The notes: generated by a model not told the origin, from the sequence alone. A stretch of DNA of 64,000 nucleotides from Arhodomonas sp052060015 (GCF_052060015.1 NZ_JBPODZ010000001.1:496001-560000); one strand, 5' to 3'; numbered from the stretch's first letter, positions 17,254 through 27,858 are shown. Numbers and translations are program-made.

Positions 17254-17754
17254 ATGGTAAAACATTCGCGGCGTCACGGCATCGCCCGCGCCGTGACATT
17301 TGCCCTGCTTGCGCCGGTGTTGCTGGCCGGCTGTGCGACCCTGACGGCGGGTCCCGGCCGGGAAGCGGCGGATGCCGCCTACGAGGCGAACCAGTGGCGA
17401 TCCGCGGCCCGCGGTTACCAGCGATATCTGGAACGCGCGCCCCGGGATCCCCATGCCTGGTATCGCCTGGGCAACGCACGGACGGAGCTCGGCGAGCTGC
17501 CGGCGGCCGAGCGGGCCTACCAGGCGGCGCTGGAGACGGCTCCCGAGCTCGCCCGTGCGCGACATAACCTGGGACTGGTGCAGCTGCGAATGGCCGTGGA
17601 AAACCTGCTCGGCGCGCGCGAGGGGTTACCGGCGGACGCTCGTCGGGAGGCGCGGACGCGTCGTCTGGCCACCTGCCTCCTGGAGGGACTGGAACGTGGG
17701 ACGCTGCCCAGCGCCTGCCCCAACGGCAACGAAGGAAACGAGGAGCAACGATGA
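17254..17754 (+). CDS. TPR-containing lipoprotein
   Basis: A 166-residue protein with a signal peptide and lipobox LLAGC near residue 26. Two tetratricopeptide repeats follow (ANQWRSAARGYQRYLERAP and AWYRLGNARTELGELPAAERAYQAAL). TPR lipoproteins usually act as adaptors for envelope protein complexes; the partner is unknown. The start at 17254 is 39 bases from the divergent ispG start. The longer in-frame extension upstream is antisense to ispG and was discarded. The stop overlaps the GST gene by four bases. Confidence 0.78.
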   Translation: MVKHSRRHGIARAVTFALLAPVLLAGCATLTAGPGREAADAAYEANQWRSAARGYQRYLERAPRDPHAWYRLGNARTELGELPAAERAYQAALETAPELARARHNLGLVQLRMAVENLLGAREGLPADARREARTRRLATCLLEGLERGTLPSACPNGNEGNEEQR

Positions 17755-18443
17755 TCGACGTCTACAGTTGGCCCACCCCGAACGGACACAAGGTGCATAT
17801 CGCCCTGGAAGAGCTCGACCTGGATTACCGCGTCCACGCCATCAACATTGGCAAGGGGGATCAGTTCGGGGAGGAGTTCCTGCGCATCAGCCCGAACAAC
17901 AAGATCCCCGCCATCGTCGACCAGGAGGGTCCGGAGGGGCGGCCGTTCAGTGTCTTCGAGTCCGGCGCCATACTGTTGTATCTGGCGGAGAAGACGGGTC
18001 GGCTCCTGCCCGCCTCTGGTGAGGCGCGCTATCGGGTCATGGAGTGGCTGATGTTCCAGATGGGTGGGCTCGGCCCCATGCTTGGCCAGGCCCACCACTT
18101 CCGCAACTACGCGCCCAAACATATCCAGTACGCCCACGATCGCTACACCAATGAGGCGGGGCGCCTCTATCGGGTAATGGATCGCCAGCTCGCCGCGCAT
18201 GCCTGGTTGGCGGGTGAGGAGTACAGCGTCGCCGACATCGCCGCCTTCCCCTGGATCCGGCCGCACCGCAACCAGGGTCAGGACCTCGACGACTACCCGA
18301 ATCTCAAGCGCTGGTACCAGGCGATGGACGCGCGGGAGGCGGTGCAGCGCGGCGTGGCCGTGCTCGCCGAGGCCCGACAGCAGGGCTTCGACGAGGAGGC
18401 GAAGCGCCTGCTCTTCGGCGAGGGGCAGTACCAGCGCCGCTGA
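17751..18443 (+). CDS. glutathione S-transferase family protein, YfcG-like
   Basis: A 230-residue protein of the Nu-class/disulfide-oxidoreductase branch. The N-terminal thioredoxin fold starts YSWPTPNGHKVHIALEEL, with SPNNKIPAIVD and the glutathione-binding FESGAILLYLAEK. The helical C-terminal domain contains MFQMGGLGPMLGQAHHF and YSVADIAAFPWIRPH. YfcG-type enzymes reduce disulfides with two glutathiones. It overlaps the TPR lipoprotein gene by four bases and converges on the TetR gene. Confidence 0.9.
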   Translation: MIDVYSWPTPNGHKVHIALEELDLDYRVHAINIGKGDQFGEEFLRISPNNKIPAIVDQEGPEGRPFSVFESGAILLYLAEKTGRLLPASGEARYRVMEWLMFQMGGLGPMLGQAHHFRNYAPKHIQYAHDRYTNEAGRLYRVMDRQLAAHAWLAGEEYSVADIAAFPWIRPHRNQGQDLDDYPNLKRWYQAMDAREAVQRGVAVLAEARQQGFDEEAKRLLFGEGQYQRR

Positions 18444-18459
18444 CCCGGCGGGGCGGCAT

Positions 18460-19074
18460 TCAGCGGGAGGTCTCGTCCTCCGCCGGGGGGCGAAGGCCGG
18501 CCTCGATGAAATCGAGCACCGTCTCCACCACGGATTCCTCGGGCAGGCGGCCCTCCCAGTTCGCGTAGCGGATGCCGAAGAAGTAGGTCATGCCGATCAG
18601 CGCCCACGCGAGCGCCTTCGGATCGCCCTGACGCACCTCCCCGCGGCTTTGAGCCTCGGCGATGCGATGCTCGTAACCGGAGAGCAGCCGCTCGTAGTAC
18701 TGGCGGTGGATGTCGCGGTCGACGAACTGTGACTGCATGACGATGCGGTAGAGATTCTTGTGCTCCAGCGCGAAGCGCAGGAACTGTCGGAAGCCGGTGC
18801 GCTCCGCCTCGATGCGGTCGGTGCAGTCGCTGACCGCCTCGCTCTGGCTGCGCCGCAACTCCTGGCTCATGTGTTCGACAAGCGCTCGGAGTATCGCCTC
18901 CTTGGAGGCGAAGTAGATGTAGAAGGTGCCCTGGGCTACCCCGGCGCGCTTGGTGATGTTGCTGATCGAGGCGTTGTGGAAGCCGCGTTCGCCGAATTCC
19001 TCCTCCGCCGCCTCGAGCAGTCGCTGACGGGTCCTTTCCCCCTTGGGGGTGGCGGGCGTTACGGGTTTAGCCAC
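18460..19074 (-). CDS. TetR/AcrR family transcriptional regulator
   Basis: A 204-residue regulator. The N-terminal helix-turn-helix is typical: RQRLLEAAEEEFGERGFHNASISNITKRAGVAQGTFYIYFASKEAIL. The ligand-binding half is helical and diverse, so the inducer is unknown. It is divergent from mazG across a 134-base gap that holds a GGCCGG/CCGGCC inverted repeat (19098-19117), a weak candidate for its own operator. A nearby target is not obvious. Confidence 0.9.
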   Translation of the reverse strand: MAKPVTPATPKGERTRQRLLEAAEEEFGERGFHNASISNITKRAGVAQGTFYIYFASKEAILRALVEHMSQELRRSQSEAVSDCTDRIEAERTGFRQFLRFALEHKNLYRIVMQSQFVDRDIHRQYYERLLSGYEHRIAEAQSRGEVRQGDPKALAWALIGMTYFFGIRYANWEGRLPEESVVETVLDFIEAGLRPPAEDETSR

Positions 19075-19208
19075 GACAATCCTCTCTGCTGCTGCCCGGC
19101 CGGGGCGGGGACCGGCCGCATTGTGGTTATCGGATGCGTGTTTCGCTTATTCTGGCCGCCCGGACAGGCAAGCGTCCACACCAGCGGCTTCGGAGGCGCC
19201 GAGTCACG

Positions 19209-20021
19209 ATGAGTCACAGCCCCATGGATCGACTGCTGGCGGTCATGGCCGCCCTTCGCGACCCGGAGACCGGCTGTCCCTGGGATCTCGCCCAGGACTG
19301 GCGCAGCATCGTCCCCCACACCCTGGAGGAGGCCTATGAGCTGGCCGATGCCATCGAGCACGGTAGTGACGACGAGGCATTGCGCTCGGAGCTCGGCGAC
19401 GTGCTCTTTCAGGTGGTCTTCTACGCCCGGCTGGCCGAGGAGGAGGGCCGCTTCGATTTCCAGCAGGTGGCCGCCGGGGTGGCCGACAAACTCGTCCGCC
19501 GCCATCCTCACGTCTTTGGCGGCGCAGCCGAACGCGACGCAGCCAGCCAGTCGGGTTCCTGGGAGGCGATCAAGGCCGTCGAGCGCAACCAGCGCGCCCG
19601 CCGCCAGGGCCGGGCGCCGGGTCTCCTCGACGACGTGCCGCTGGCTCTGCCGGCGCTCAGCCGCAGCGCCAAGCTGCAGAAACGTGCCGCCCGGGTGGGT
19701 TTCGACTGGCCGGAGGCGACGCCGGTTTTGGCGAAGATCCGCGAGGAGGCCGGCGAGCTGGAGGAGGCCATGGCGGCGGCGGACGACGCCGCCATGGCCG
19801 AGGAGTATGGCGACCTGCTCTTCGCCATGGCCAACCTCGGGCGCCACCTTGGGGTGGACCCGGAGCAGGCCCTGCGCGACGCCAACGCCAAATTCGAGCG
19901 TCGCTTCCAGGGCATCGAGGCGGAGCTCGAGGGTCGGGATCAGCCCCTGGAGGGGGCCGGTTTCGAGACGCTGGAGGCCGCCTATCAGCGTGCCAAGGCG
20001 CGCGACAAGAACGGTGGTTGA
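19209..20021 (+). CDS. mazG: nucleoside triphosphate pyrophosphohydrolase
   Basis: A 270-residue all-alpha NTP pyrophosphatase with tandem MazG domains. The N-terminal domain has DPETGCPWDLAQDWRS and the metal-binding EEAYELADAIE with ELGDVLFQVVFYARLAEEEGRFD. The C-terminal domain has KIREEAGELEEAM and EEYGDLLFAMANLGRHLGVDPE. It hydrolyses NTPs to NMPs and in E. coli restrains ppGpp accumulation. The Met at 19209 fits the family start; 25 upstream residues are basic and unlike MazG. It converges on lutC. Confidence 0.95.
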   Translation: MSHSPMDRLLAVMAALRDPETGCPWDLAQDWRSIVPHTLEEAYELADAIEHGSDDEALRSELGDVLFQVVFYARLAEEEGRFDFQQVAAGVADKLVRRHPHVFGGAAERDAASQSGSWEAIKAVERNQRARRQGRAPGLLDDVPLALPALSRSAKLQKRAARVGFDWPEATPVLAKIREEAGELEEAMAAADDAAMAEEYGDLLFAMANLGRHLGVDPEQALRDANAKFERRFQGIEAELEGRDQPLEGAGFETLEAAYQRAKARDKNGG

Positions 20022-20030
20022 CCGCCCCGG

Positions 20031-20684
20031 TCAGGGTTCCAGCAACAACACGTGCACGCTCCGCGGACCATGGGCGCCGAGCTCGATGGTCTGCTCCACA
20101 TCTCCGGTCCGCGACGGACCGGTGACGAGATTCACCCCCCGTGGCAGGGACCCGGCGGCGTGGACGCGCGCCCAGGCATCCTCCATGTAGGCGACGATGG
20201 ACTCCGCCGGCAGCAACACGAAGTGATACTCCGGCAGGAAATTCAGGCTCGCCGGATTGTCCGGCCCCGAGGTGAAGGCGAGGGTGCCGGTCTCGGCGAT
20301 CCCGGCCACCGCTACCGTCACCGCAGCCGGTGCGTCGCCGGCGCCTTCCAGACCCTCGATCACCGTCGCCTCCGAGGGCCAATCCAGCTCGGCGAGCCGC
20401 GGGTCGGCCCCGACCTGTATGCGCGGTGCCACCCCGCGCTCGACAAGGAACCGACACACGGCCCCGGGTAGGGCTCCGGGGGTGCCAATGGGCTCCCAGG
20501 TAGCGGCGGCCGCCTCCAGGCGCGCAAGGAAGCGGTCGCGGTCGTTCGCCTCCCAGGCCGGCCGTGGTGCCGGTTGTGCCATCATCGAGCGGCGCTCGCG
20601 TTCCACTGCCTCGGGATCGGGGGCACTGCCGCGGCCGAGGGCACGGCGGATGGTCTCGATCATTCGATCCGCCTCGCCGGTCAT
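20031..20684 (-). CDS. lutC: lactate utilization protein C (LUD domain)
   Basis: A 217-residue LUD-domain protein, the third subunit of the LutABC L-lactate dehydrogenase complex. Diagnostic stretches are AGIAETGTLAFTSGPDNPASLNFLPEYHFVLL and GVNLVTGPSRTGDVEQTIELGAHGPRSVHVLLL. The start overlaps the lutB stop (ATGA), as expected for a lutABC operon. Confidence 0.93.
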   Translation of the reverse strand: MTGEADRMIETIRRALGRGSAPDPEAVERERRSMMAQPAPRPAWEANDRDRFLARLEAAAATWEPIGTPGALPGAVCRFLVERGVAPRIQVGADPRLAELDWPSEATVIEGLEGAGDAPAAVTVAVAGIAETGTLAFTSGPDNPASLNFLPEYHFVLLPAESIVAYMEDAWARVHAAGSLPRGVNLVTGPSRTGDVEQTIELGAHGPRSVHVLLLEP

Positions 20685-22096
20685 GTCGCCTTCCTCCCGG
20701 CGCGCCGCCAGGCGGCCTGGAAGGTCGAGCCCTCGGGTAGCGGCAGGTCACGGCTGCCCGTCCAGCCCCCGGCCAGGGGCAGACGGCGGGCGGATCCACG
20801 GCCTCCAACCAGGCGCAACGCCCGTGTCCCCACCCGGGTGAGTCCGTGATAGAGGCGGGGATGGCGGGCCACCCACGCCCAGGCCTGCAGCCCCAGCCGG
20901 CTGGTGCGGCTGCCGAGGCCGGCATCGAACTGCCAGTCCCGCAGGCGCCGGATGAGATCGGGCAATGGGATCTTCACCGGGCAAACGCTGGCACAGCGGC
21001 CGTTGAGCGTGCAGGCATTGGGCAGATCCACCGTGCCGTCGAGGCCCCGGAACATCGGCGTGAGCACCTTGCCCATGGGGCCGGGATACACCCAGCCGTA
21101 GGCATGCCCGCCGATGGCGCTGTAGACCGGGCAGTGATTCATGCACGCCCCGCAACGGATGCAGCGCAGCATGGGGCGGAACTCATTGCCGAGCATGCCG
21201 GTGCGGCCGTTGTCCAGCAGCACTACGTGGTACTCGTCCGGGCCATCCGGGTCCTCGGGGCGCTTGGCGCCGGTGAGGAAGCTGGTATAGGCGCTGATCT
21301 CCTGGCCGGTGGCGCTGCGGGCGAGCAGCCGTAGCATCGTCGAGGCCTCGTCGGTGCCGGGCACGAGCTTCTCGATCCCGGCGATCACGATATGCACCCG
21401 CGGCCGCGTCGTGCCGAGATCGGCGTTGCCCTCGTTGGTCACCAGGGTCACCGTGCCCGTATCGGCGATCAGGAAGTTGGCCCCGCTGATGCCGACATCC
21501 GCACTCAGGAATTTCTCGCGCAGGACCTTGCGGGCCTCGGCCACCAGCTCCGGGGCGGGCCGCAGCGGGCCGTCGAAGCGCTGGTGGTGGTGCTCGTCGA
21601 ACAACCGCGTGATCTCGGCCCGGGTCTTGTGCACCGCCGGCGCGATGATATGACTCGGCGGCTCCTTGGCAAGCTGGATGATGTACTCGCCGAGATCCGT
21701 CTCCACCAACTCGAACTCGCGCTCCAGGGCCTCGTTGAGCCCGATCTCCTCGCCGGCCATGGTCTTGGACTTGATCACCCGCCGTGCTTCGACGTCCCGG
21801 CAGATCCCCAGGATCGCGTCACGGGCCTCGGCGGCGTCCATGGCGTAGTGGACGTTGCCGCCGCGCTCGGTCACCGCCGCAGAGAAGCGCGCGAGGTAGT
21901 GGTCCAGGTTGGCCAGGGTGTGGTCCTTGATCGCCGCGCCGCGCTCACGCAGTGCCTCGAAATCCGGGTAGGCCGCCACCGCATCGGTGCGCTTGCCGAC
22001 GAATCCCCCCTTGGCCTTGGCCAGGGCCTGGCGGAGGTTTTCGTCCGCCAATGCGGCCCGCGCGTTGGCCTTGAAGGTATGCGTGCGTGCCTCCAT
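20681..22096 (-). CDS. lutB: lactate utilization iron-sulfur protein B
   Basis: A 471-residue cytosolic subunit with an N-terminal LUD domain (about 60-300) and two [4Fe-4S] motifs, CIRCGACMNHCPVY and CTLNGRCASVCPVKIP. A C-terminal LutB-type tail follows. The Met at 22096 was chosen because it overlaps the lutA stop by one base (TGATG) and starts the family-typical MEARTHTFKANARAAL; the frame extends upstream only as a shadow of lutA. The complex oxidises L-lactate to pyruvate. Confidence 0.94.
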   Translation of the reverse strand: MEARTHTFKANARAALADENLRQALAKAKGGFVGKRTDAVAAYPDFEALRERGAAIKDHTLANLDHYLARFSAAVTERGGNVHYAMDAAEARDAILGICRDVEARRVIKSKTMAGEEIGLNEALEREFELVETDLGEYIIQLAKEPPSHIIAPAVHKTRAEITRLFDEHHHQRFDGPLRPAPELVAEARKVLREKFLSADVGISGANFLIADTGTVTLVTNEGNADLGTTRPRVHIVIAGIEKLVPGTDEASTMLRLLARSATGQEISAYTSFLTGAKRPEDPDGPDEYHVVLLDNGRTGMLGNEFRPMLRCIRCGACMNHCPVYSAIGGHAYGWVYPGPMGKVLTPMFRGLDGTVDLPNACTLNGRCASVCPVKIPLPDLIRRLRDWQFDAGLGSRTSRLGLQAWAWVARHPRLYHGLTRVGTRALRLVGGRGSARRLPLAGGWTGSRDLPLPEGSTFQAAWRRAGRKAT

Positions 22097-22875
22097 CAGC
22101 GCTTCTCCTCCTCGCCGATCGCCGGGCCCTCGCCCATGCCCGCGAGTACCTCGGCGGTGTGGAAGGCGCGGACGCTGCCACCGCGCCGGCGCAGCCGTCC
22201 GGCGATGTTCATCAGGCAACCGAGGTCGCCGGCGAGCACCGTATCGGCACCGGATTCCACGATACGATCCGCCTTGTCGTCGACCAGCCGTTCGGAGATC
22301 TCCGGGTATTTCACGCAGAACGTGCCGCCAAAGCCGCAACAGATTTCGGTGTCCGCCATCTCCCGGAACTCGAGGCGGTCCACGGAGGAGAGCAGTTTAC
22401 GGGGCTGTCCCCGCACCCCGAGCTGGCGCAGACCCGAGCAGCTATCGTGATAGGTAACCGCGGCCGGGAATTCCGCCGTGACCCCCTCCATATCGCACAC
22501 ATCCACCAGGAAGGCCAGCAGCTCCCAACTGCGCTCCGCCAGGGCCTCCGCCCGGCGTCGCCAGGGATCGTCGTCGTCGAAGAGCTCCGAGTACTTGCGT
22601 AGCTGACCGATACAGGAGCCGGAGGGGCCGACCACGTAGTCGTAACCCTCGAAGGCGGTGATGGTCTGCTGGGCCAGGGCCCGGGTATCGTCCAGGTCGC
22701 CGTTGTTGTAGGTCGGCTGGCCGCAACAGGTCTGGCCTTCGGGGACCCCCACCTCGCAGCCCGCCTGCTCGAGGAGCCGGACGCTGGCGAAGCCGACCCT
22801 CGGGCGGAAGAGGTCCACCAGGCAGGTCACGAAGAGGCCGACCCGCGGCCGGTGTTGTCGGTCATTGTCCGTCAT
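22096..22875 (-). CDS. lutA: lactate utilization protein A (CCG domains)
   Basis: A 259-residue protein with two cysteine-rich CCG domains that bind Fe-S clusters, as in heterodisulfide reductase subunit B and GlcF/LldE. Signatures are GQTCCGQPTYNNGD, YHDSCSGLRQLG and ICCGFGGTFCVKYPEIS. It is the first gene of the lutABC operon. A palindrome matching the binding consensus of FCD-type GntR regulators lies 24-34 bases upstream. No permease or regulator gene is adjacent. Confidence 0.94.
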   Translation of the reverse strand: MTDNDRQHRPRVGLFVTCLVDLFRPRVGFASVRLLEQAGCEVGVPEGQTCCGQPTYNNGDLDDTRALAQQTITAFEGYDYVVGPSGSCIGQLRKYSELFDDDDPWRRRAEALAERSWELLAFLVDVCDMEGVTAEFPAAVTYHDSCSGLRQLGVRGQPRKLLSSVDRLEFREMADTEICCGFGGTFCVKYPEISERLVDDKADRIVESGADTVLAGDLGCLMNIAGRLRRRGGSVRAFHTAEVLAGMGEGPAIGEEEKR

Positions 22876-22898
22876 TATGCCGGTTCTGCGGTGCGTTC

Positions 22899-22909
22899 TG
22901 GTCAGACCA
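22899..22909. promoter_or_regulatory. candidate operator for an FCD/GntR-type lactate regulator
   Basis: TGGTCAGACCA is a perfect palindrome matching TGGT-N3-ACCA, the core known for the FadR/PdhR/LldR group. It sits 24-34 bases upstream of the lutA start, where a repressor would block initiation. LldR/LutR regulators of lactate genes belong to this group. The regulator itself is not in the window. Confidence 0.6.
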
Positions 22910-23009
22910 CAGTACCGCCGGGGCCGCGGAGGCTCAAGCGTGGGGCGTTGGAATTCATTGTGCTCTGCCCCAAGGTAGGAAAGGAGAGTTACGGCACCGG
23001 AGGTCAGCG

Positions 23010-23336
23010 ATGAGCCTGAGCGAGAAGCACTGTGTCCCCTGCCAGGGCGGGATCCCGCCCATGGATCGCGACGAGGCCGAACGCCACCGCGAACAACTCC
23101 CCGACTGGGAGATCACCGGCGAGCCCATGCGACTGCGTCGGGCGTTTCGCTTCCGGAACTTCCAGCAGGCCCTGGATTTCGTCAACCGGGTCGGGGAGAT
23201 CGCCGAGGCCGAGCAGCACCACCCGGAGATCCACTTCGGCTGGGGCCACGTCGAGGTGGAGATCTGGACCCACAAGATCAACGGCCTCCACGAGAACGAC
23301 TTCATCCTGGCGGCGAAGATCGACGCTACGCTCTAG
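23010..23336 (+). CDS. phhB: 4a-hydroxytetrahydrobiopterin dehydratase (PCD)
   Basis: A 108-residue pterin-4a-carbinolamine dehydratase. The PCD signature is complete: Glu, then HHP, Trp, His and Asp with the right spacing in EAEQHHPEIHFGW and WTHKINGLHENDF. PCDs recycle the cofactor of aromatic amino acid hydroxylases. No hydroxylase is nearby, and the gene runs convergently into moaC with a four-base overlap. A strong GGAGGT ribosome site precedes the start. Confidence 0.93.
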   Translation: MSLSEKHCVPCQGGIPPMDRDEAERHREQLPDWEITGEPMRLRRAFRFRNFQQALDFVNRVGEIAEAEQHHPEIHFGWGHVEVEIWTHKINGLHENDFILAAKIDATL

Positions 23337-23806
23337 GCGTTCCAGTCCCCGGAGCGGCCACCGCTCTTGTGGCGCAGGCGCACGCCGTCGATGATCATGC
23401 CACGGTCCAAGGCCTTGCACATGTCGTAGACGGTGAGCAGCGCAGCCTGCGCCGCATTGAGGGCCTCCATCTCGACGCCGGTACTGCCGTGGGTTTCGGT
23501 ACGCGCCCGGCAATGCACCGCACCGGCGGCGGGATCGGCCTCCAGGTCCACGGCGACGTGGGTCAGCGGAAGGGGATGGCAAAGCGGTACCACCTCCGCG
23601 GTGCGCTTCGCCGCCATGATCCCGGCCACCCGCGCCACCGCGAGTACGTCCCCCTTCTTCACGTTGCCGGCCTGCAGGGCGGACAGGGCCTCCGCGCTCA
23701 TACGGATGCGGCCCTCGGCGACTGCGACCCGGTGGGTGGTGTCCTTATCGCCCACGTCCACCATATGGGCCTCGCCGCGCTCGTTGATATGGGTCAGTTC
23801 GCTCAT
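23333..23806 (-). CDS. moaC: cyclic pyranopterin monophosphate synthase
   Basis: A 157-residue enzyme of molybdenum cofactor synthesis that acts with MoaA to form cyclic pyranopterin monophosphate. Family blocks are HMVDVGDKDTTHRVA, KGDVLAVARVAGIMAAKRTAEVVPLCHPLPLTH and TGVEMEALNAAQAALLTVYDMCKA. Met at 23806 matches the usual N-terminus; ten upstream residues are probably untranslated. A TATGAT (reverse strand, 23861-23866) is a possible -10 box. Confidence 0.95.
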   Translation of the reverse strand: MSELTHINERGEAHMVDVGDKDTTHRVAVAEGRIRMSAEALSALQAGNVKKGDVLAVARVAGIMAAKRTAEVVPLCHPLPLTHVAVDLEADPAAGAVHCRARTETHGSTGVEMEALNAAQAALLTVYDMCKALDRGMIIDGVRLRHKSGGRSGDWNA

Positions 23807-23966
23807 GCTGTTACCGGTACTGTCCAAAAGCGCCATTCACGGTTAGGATTGCCGCCCCTCATCATAGGCGTGGGGGCTCGGTAGGGATACAGGAGGCCGA
23901 TACGGTGGAGCGTCGACCGGCGACAGGGACCATGGCGGGGCGGAGGCGAGCCGCGGCGGGCCCGGC

Positions 23967-24839
23967 ATGATCCTGCGCATCCTCGAGATCATCGTCCCGG
24001 TCTTCGGGCTGGTCCTGGTCGGCTTCGTCTACGGCCGTATCCGCCCGGCGGATATGTCCACCGCGAACCGGCTCAACGTCAACCTGTTCGTGCCCGCGCT
24101 CATCTTCTTCGTGCTCTCCGAGCGCATGGGCGCCGACCTGACCCTCGGCGGCGCGGCCCTGGGTGCCGCCGCCATTATCCTCGGCTCCGGGCCGCTGGCC
24201 TGGCTCATCGCCCGGCGCGTGGGCTGGGATTCCCGCACGGTGGTGCCGCCGGCGATGTTCAACAATGCCGGCAATTTCGGGCTGCCGCTGGCGGTATTCG
24301 GCTTCGGTGAGCACGCCCTGCCCATCGCGGTGGTGATGTTCGTCGTGGAGAACACCCTGCACTTCACCGTGGGCCTGTGGCTGCTCACCCGCAAGGTGGG
24401 CCTCACCCAGCTGCTCGGCAATCCCATGGTCCCGGCCACGGCGGCGGGCCTGCTGTGCATGGCCATGGACTGGCATGCCCCGGCGATGATACTGCCGGGC
24501 ATCGAGATGCTGGGCAACGTGGCTATCCCCTTGATGCTGGTGGCCCTGGGGATCCGGCTCACCGAGATCGATCTGTCGTACTGGCGTATCGGCCTCGGCG
24601 GCGGGCTGCTGGCACCGTTGACCGGCCTGGCCATCGCCGTGCCCTGGGTGGTGATCTTCCAGCCACCGCAGCCCCTGGCGGGGCTGCTGCTGCTGTTCGG
24701 CGCACTGCCGCCGGCGGTGCTCAACTACATGCTCTCCGAGCATTACGACCAGGAGCCCCAGGCGGTGGCCTCTATCGTCGCCATGGGGAACCTGTTGTCG
24801 CTGGCCGTGATCCCACTGGTCCTCGTCTTCGCCCTGTAG
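23967..24839 (+). CDS. AEC family transporter (auxin efflux carrier type)
   Basis: A 290-residue inner-membrane carrier with about ten helices. The family-typical start is ILEIIVPVFGLVLVGFVYGR, and the PPAMFNNAGNFGLPLAVFGFG segment marks the AEC fold. Helix 10 contains PPAVLNYMLSEHYDQEPQ. Bacterial members carry dicarboxylates or amino acids; the substrate here is unknown. It has its own upstream gap of 160 bases shared with the divergent moaC. Confidence 0.88.
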   Translation: MILRILEIIVPVFGLVLVGFVYGRIRPADMSTANRLNVNLFVPALIFFVLSERMGADLTLGGAALGAAAIILGSGPLAWLIARRVGWDSRTVVPPAMFNNAGNFGLPLAVFGFGEHALPIAVVMFVVENTLHFTVGLWLLTRKVGLTQLLGNPMVPATAAGLLCMAMDWHAPAMILPGIEMLGNVAIPLMLVALGIRLTEIDLSYWRIGLGGGLLAPLTGLAIAVPWVVIFQPPQPLAGLLLLFGALPPAVLNYMLSEHYDQEPQAVASIVAMGNLLSLAVIPLVLVFAL

Positions 24840-24882
24840 GGGGGCCGTCCTACCGGGGGGCGCGAAATAGACGCAAGATCAA

Positions 24883-24932
24883 CGCGATAGATCACGTATT
24901 TCACGTGGCGTCGCGCGCACCTGGCGGTTTTT
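24883..24932. terminator. imperfect hairpin between two convergent genes
   Basis: CGCGA (24883-24887) pairs with TCGCG (24911-24915), and CACGT (24893-24897) with ACGTG (24903-24907), around a five-base loop. An internal bulge separates the two stems. A run of five T follows only at 24928-24932. It lies between the AEC transporter and acetoacetyl-CoA synthetase 3' ends, where a terminator is expected, but the T-run is too far for a standard one. Confidence 0.35.
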
Positions 24933-24971
24933 CCCGAGTGCGGGGGGTCGCCCCTCGCGGACGACCGCCCC

Positions 24972-26939
<1,968 letters not shown>

Positions 26940-26974
26940 GGTTGGTTGATCCTTGTCTCCTGCCTCTTGGGCGG

Positions 26975-26988
26975 AATCGTAACCGATT
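26975..26988. promoter_or_regulatory. inverted repeat in the aacS/bdhA divergent region
   Basis: AATCG and CGATT form a perfect inverted repeat around TAAC, in the 125-base divergent region. It is 36 bases upstream of aacS and 77 upstream of bdhA, so one bound protein could act on both genes. A possible bdhA promoter (TTGCAT at 27000-27005, GATAAT at 27025-27030, spacing 19) lies beside it. The regulator is unknown. Confidence 0.35.
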
Positions 26989-27064
26989 GCCCGCCGTGCT
27001 TGCATACCGACGGAGCCGGCGCGCGATAATAGCGCTTCGACAGGACAACGGAGCGAACCCGGAC

Positions 27065-27850
27065 ATGGCACTCACGGACAAGGCAGCGGTGGTCACCGGC
27101 TCGACCAGCGGCATCGGCAGGGCGGTGGCGGAGGCCCTCGCCGCGGAAGGGGCGAGCGTGGTCATCAACGGCATAGAGCCGCGGGAGGAGGGCGAGCGCG
27201 TCGCCGCGGAGATCGCGGACCGCCACGGTGCGGCGGTGCGCTTCAACGGCGCCGACATGAGCCGCCCCGACGAGGTCCGCGCGCTGATCGAGGATTGCGT
27301 GAATGCCTTCGGCGGTATCGATGTGCTCGTCAACAACGCCGGCATCCAGCACACGGCGCCCACCGAGGAGTTCCCCCCGGAGAAATGGGACGCCATCATC
27401 GCGATCAACCTCTCCTCGGCGTTCCATGCAGCGAGCGCCGCGCTACCGCACATGCAGCACAAGGGCTGGGGCCGGATCATCAATACCGCTTCTGCCCACG
27501 GTTTGGTGGCCTCGGTGAACAAGGCGGCCTATGTCTCCGCCAAGCACGGTGTGGTCGGGCTGACCAAGGTCATCGCCCTGGAGAATGCCGGGCGCGGGAT
27601 TACCTGCAACGCCATCTGTCCGGGCTGGGTGGAGACGCCGCTGATCCGTCCGCAGATCGAGAAGATCGCCGCCGAGCAGGACCTATCCATCGACGACGCC
27701 AAGGTCGAGCTGGTGCGCCACAAGCAGCCGTCGCGGCAGTTCGTGCAGCCCGATCAGATCGGCGCCCTGGCGGTGTTCCTCTGCTCGGAGGCGGCCTCCC
27801 AGATCACCGGGACGTCGCTACCCGTGGATGGCGGCTGGACCGCCCAGTAG
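27065..27850 (+). CDS. bdhA: 3-hydroxybutyrate dehydrogenase
   Basis: A 261-residue short-chain dehydrogenase that interconverts D-3-hydroxybutyrate and acetoacetate with NAD. The nucleotide loop is TGSTSGIGRAVA, with NNAGIQH, and the catalytic residues lie in NTASAHGLVAS and YVSAKHG. The segments NAICPGWVETPLI and VRHKQPSRQFVQPDQIG match BdhA rather than general SDRs. The Met at 27065 gives the family start. It is divergent from aacS, which consumes its product. Confidence 0.92.
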   Translation: MALTDKAAVVTGSTSGIGRAVAEALAAEGASVVINGIEPREEGERVAAEIADRHGAAVRFNGADMSRPDEVRALIEDCVNAFGGIDVLVNNAGIQHTAPTEEFPPEKWDAIIAINLSSAFHAASAALPHMQHKGWGRIINTASAHGLVASVNKAAYVSAKHGVVGLTKVIALENAGRGITCNAICPGWVETPLIRPQIEKIAAEQDLSIDDAKVELVRHKQPSRQFVQPDQIGALAVFLCSEAASQITGTSLPVDGGWTAQ

Positions 27851-27858
27851 GCGCCTGC

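Noticed and set aside
19098..19117. GGCCGG/CCGGCC inverted repeat between the TetR gene and mazG
   Set aside because: Such GC-only repeats are frequent by chance at this base composition; kept only as a remark in the TetR entry.
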